Assembly (NCBI GenBank): GCA_025617375.2
Contig: JAMYGW020000002.1
Location: 310,001 to 374,000, forward strand
Reading direction: 5' to 3'
Length of the DNA: 64,000 nt
DNA from: Acarospora socialis
Taxonomy: Eukaryota > Ascomycota > Lecanoromycetes > Acarosporales > Acarosporaceae
Shown here: piece after piece, positions 61,876 to 64,000 of the stretch
Numbering within the stretch: position 1 is the stretch's first letter
How the letters are laid out: every line of letters starts with the position of its first letter
Made by a program: the position numbers and the translations under genes
Notes under the pieces: generated by a model
Databases searched by the model: none
The model's input: only the letters and a program-made list of their open reading frames with translations
What the model was told of the DNA's origin: nothing

Positions 61876-62641
61876 ATGGCGCCGCCTAGGGCCCCAAATC
61901 CGGAGGCTAGCAATGACCATAATCCTCCCGCCGAGTAGCGTTTAACTTCACACCCAAGCTGGCTAAGTCAAGTACTGAAATTGCAGCAGATGTTTCAATA
62001 CTGAAAACATCTCTGTCGTCGTCGGACCGGAGAAAAGGAAGTTCGGAATCCAGAGAGGCTTACTTTGCCATTACTCCGACTATTTCGCAACAAACTTGAA
62101 CGGGCTTTGGCCAGAAAGCAGCACAAGAGAGGTACATCTGGACCAGGACGAGGTGGAAACCTTCAAGCTGTTCAATACATGGCTCTATACCCGGAAAGTC
62201 CACCTCGAGCTTGACGGAGCCGACAAAGATCGCGAATGGTACCGACTCAGCCGCCTCTACGTCTTCGCCGATATGCGGTTTGTGCCACAGCTCAAAGACA
62301 CCGTCGTAACGATGATTGTGGCCAAGTATGGTCACCTCCAGAGCATTTCGGTGGACCACATTGCCTACGTCTACCACAACACTCCCTCCTCGTCGCTTCT
62401 GCGGAAGCTAATGACTGATATGTTTGCCTGTAAGGCGAAGCTTGATCAGCTGAGCCAGACAAAGACAGAGGAAACTCTGGGAGTTCAATGTGGCGATTTT
62501 CTGTGGGATCTCGTTCGGTCTCTGCAGGAGATGCGTCCAAAGCGTACCCCGTCGCCTGCTAGTGCTCGTTTCCACAGAGATGTTTGCAAGTACCACGAGC
62601 ACGGCGAAGCCAAGGTATGCGCTGCCGGAAACCTAGTGTGA
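61876..62641 (+). CDS. BTB/POZ-domain protein
   Basis: Proposed exons 61,876-61,934 and 61,987-62,641, joined in phase over a 52-bp intron (GTAGCG...TTGCAG), give 237 residues. The second exon is the firm part. It carries a whole BTB fold in order: ISVVVGPEKRKFGIQRGLL, CHYSDYFATNLNG, WPESSTREVHLDQDEVETFKLFNTWLYT, then RLYVFADMRFVPQLKD and a helical tail ending CKYHEH. This matches the many small ascomycete BTB proteins thought to act as protein-interaction modules, possibly Cul3 adaptors. The first exon (MAPPRAPNPEAS...) is an inference: its donor is weak, and the frame is closed by a stop at 61,976-61,978, so some upstream exon is needed. Conserved residues look intact, and there is no sign of RIP. 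Confidence 0.7.
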
Positions 62642-62917
62642 TACGACGTGGCGGTGTTCTGCGAGATACGGTGGGTGATATCGCGAATTTGGTAGAACTG
62701 ATGGCATTGGGCGGGGAATATTCTCGTCCATCACAGCGACTGGGCAGTCCAATATTGTTGTTTGTGTATTACTACGAGTTGGAAAGCTTTTCTCAGTATG
62801 CAGATTTAGCAATACCCATGCTCCTCTACTATCAAAATTGACCAACCGACTCAACCCGGTAGCCAAGCCACCGAATGGCAAAACTAATCGAAACCCCCTC
62901 ATACCCGCTCCAACACC

Positions 62918-64000
62918 TCAAATGAAGGCCCCAATCACCTCATTGCCCTCATTGCCCTCATTGCCTTTGTTGCATTCCTTGCCTTCCTCCCCTGCAGTTT
63001 CTTCTTCCCCTGCAATCTCTTCCTCCCCTGCAGTCTCTTCCTCCCCTGCATTTTCTTCCTTCCCCACATTGTCCACCTTGCCCACATTACCAAGATTCCC
63101 CCTAACACTCTTGTTCCTGCTCTGCCCGCCTACAGTAACCTCCACGCTCGTCGGTCTCTTTCCCTTATTCTCTTCCACGAACCGCGCCCGCCCGTCCCCA
63201 TCTCCCTCCCCAAACACTCCACCAACTCCATCGCCATCGCCATCGCCATCGCCATCACCAACATCATCGTCCTCACCGCCCCACTGTCGATGAAGCGTCC
63301 TCCGAATCCTCATCACCGCATCGTCCGCCGACGACTCTCCGAACGGCGCAAAGATTCGACTCAGCCGCAACAACGTCTCCTCGCCGTCCGCCGTGCGGGT
63401 GGTTCGCGACGGGCCCGGTGCGTCCGACGCGACAACAACACGCTCCGATGTATCGGCTGGATTCGCGGTATTGGCAGCCAGTGGATTCGGATAGCTGGAA
63501 TGCCGCCACTCTTCCCTCTCTCTCTCTTTCGCCTTCCCTTTCCCTTTCTCCGAGAGGCCCCCATCCCTATCGTCGCCCCTCTCCACAAAATCTAGCCTCG
63601 AGCTAGCCGCCGACTCAAACCGACTGGAGCCCGTCACACTCGCCTTGCTGGGACTATGGTCCCTGCGCACCGGACTCCGGCTCTGCGCCAGCCTTGCCAC
63701 GACACGGGCACCGATATTCTTGCGTGGGGAGGAGATCTTGCGCGAGCGCGGGCGCGGACGCAGCGGGGCGTCGAGGGAGGAGGATTTGGAGTAAGAGCGC
63801 TGGGAGCGCTGCGTCGGTTCGCGCGAGAGGCTGGTGCTGTAGTGGACGGTGTACTCGGAGGGGTGGAAGGAGCCGGAGCGGCTGGTGAGCGAGACCGGGT
63901 TGCGGCTACGGTGCGACAGGGCGCGCGTCGAGGAGCTGCCGGCGGATAGGAAGGGGTTTGTGCTGTGGCGGGCGCGGGCCCGGTTGTCGAGGTAGCTTTG
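62918..64000 (-). CDS. Ser/Arg-rich disordered protein, C-terminal 360 residues (partial)
   Basis: The minus-strand frame is open from the right window edge to a stop at 62,918; the N terminus lies outside. It is rich in Ser, Arg, Gly and Glu. The first part has many SP/SR phospho-site-like words (SRKISSPRK, SRSPVRRDHSPSK). The middle holds one helical segment (LLRLSRIFAPFGESSADDAVMRIRRTLHRQW), then GD repeats, then six-residue GEEETA repeats and a GNE series before the C terminus GAFI. The repeats come from in-frame minisatellites. No folded domain is recognised and function is unknown; the basic, Ser-rich part would fit a nuclear or cytoskeletal phosphoprotein, which is inference. Opposite-strand frames at 62,838-63,293 and 63,656-63,949 are judged shadows. 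Confidence 0.6.
   Translation of the reverse strand, partial: QSYLDNRARARHSTNPFLSAGSSSTRALSHRSRNPVSLTSRSGSFHPSEYTVHYSTSLSREPTQRSQRSYSKSSSLDAPLRPRPRSRKISSPRKNIGARVVARLAQSRSPVRRDHSPSKASVTGSSRFESAASSRLDFVERGDDRDGGLSEKGKGKAKEREREEWRHSSYPNPLAANTANPADTSERVVVASDAPGPSRTTRTADGEETLLRLSRIFAPFGESSADDAVMRIRRTLHRQWGGEDDDVGDGDGDGDGDGVGGVFGEGDGDGRARFVEENKGKRPTSVEVTVGGQSRNKSVRGNLGNVGKVDNVGKEENAGEEETAGEEEIAGEEETAGEEGKECNKGNEGNEGNEVIGAFI
62935..62964. repeat. 9-bp coding minisatellite
   Basis: About three copies of CATTGCCCT, encoding Gly-Asn-Glu repeats in the minus-strand gene. Confidence 0.7.
62987..63060. repeat. 18-bp coding minisatellite
   Basis: About four copies of TCTTCCTCCCCTGCAGTC, encoding GEEETA-type hexapeptides on the minus strand. 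Confidence 0.8.
63228..63258. repeat. 6-bp coding microsatellite
   Basis: About five copies of CCATCG, encoding Gly-Asp repeats on the minus strand. Confidence 0.85.

Noticed and set aside
61716-61913. Minus-strand frame with a hydrophobic start (possible small membrane protein)
   Set aside because: There is no ATG at its start, and it overlaps the proposed first exon of the BTB gene. I could not decide that it is real.
62838-63293. Plus-strand Pro/Ser-rich protein of 151 codons
   Set aside because: It is opposite the longer minus-strand frame that stays open for 361 codons to the window edge. The Pro/Ser runs come from the minisatellites.

Overview
The window looks like filamentous ascomycete (Pezizomycotina) nuclear DNA with two compartments. 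Positions 1 to about 57,410 form one AT-rich block with almost no CpG, packed with mutated transposons nested inside one another. From about 57,410 to 64,000 the base composition is balanced, CpG is common, and there are ordinary small fungal genes with 50-70 bp introns. The bimodal composition, the almost exclusively C/T and G/A differences between repeat copies, and the abundance of TGA in former coding frames point to RIP-like (repeat-induced point mutation) decay. I cannot name the species.

AT-rich block, left to right. (1) An old Ty3/gypsy chromovirus end (integrase, chromodomain, 3' LTR; 365-2489) next to the terminal repeat of a DNA element (to 362). (2) A broken integrase-core DNA transposase gene (about 3,780-4,800). 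(3) An element with terminal inverted repeats (TIRs) and inverted subterminal satellite arrays (5,372-21,131). It was entered by a Ty1/copia element (6,635-18,318), itself entered by chromovirus copy A (8,522-14,741). (4) A hAT transposase relic (about 22,230-23,340), then chromovirus copy B (23,777-29,997). (5) A 487-bp miniature LTR element (30,673-31,159). (6) A LINE relic (about 34,100-35,626). (7) Chromovirus copy C (35,627-48,012) with copy D inside it (37,120-43,289). (8) The gag end and 5' LTR of another chromovirus (48,013-56,932) with copy E inside it (49,775-55,994). Copies A, B, D and E, the copia element and the miniature element have target-site duplications (TSDs) matching on both sides (B with one transition), so their borders are well fixed. 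Copy C has no matching flanks.

Two observations tie the block together. First, the chromovirus ends at the far left and far right carry the same 5-bp flank and nearly identical LTRs in opposite orientation, as if one element had been split by an inversion with a breakpoint at copy C. Second, all five copies A-E carry, between the end of pol and the 3' LTR and on the opposite strand, a Cys-rich reading frame of 129-139 codons. Its length differs between subfamilies by a multiple of three.

Gene-bearing part: a possible gene remnant at the border (57,449-57,778), an F-box-like protein (58,057-58,809, minus), a 297-residue short-chain dehydrogenase with three introns (58,959-60,036, minus), a gene-poor stretch, a BTB-domain protein (61,876-62,641, plus), and the C-terminal 360 residues of a Ser/Arg-rich disordered protein that runs off the right edge (62,918-64,000, minus). 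I see no operon-like or pathway link among these genes.
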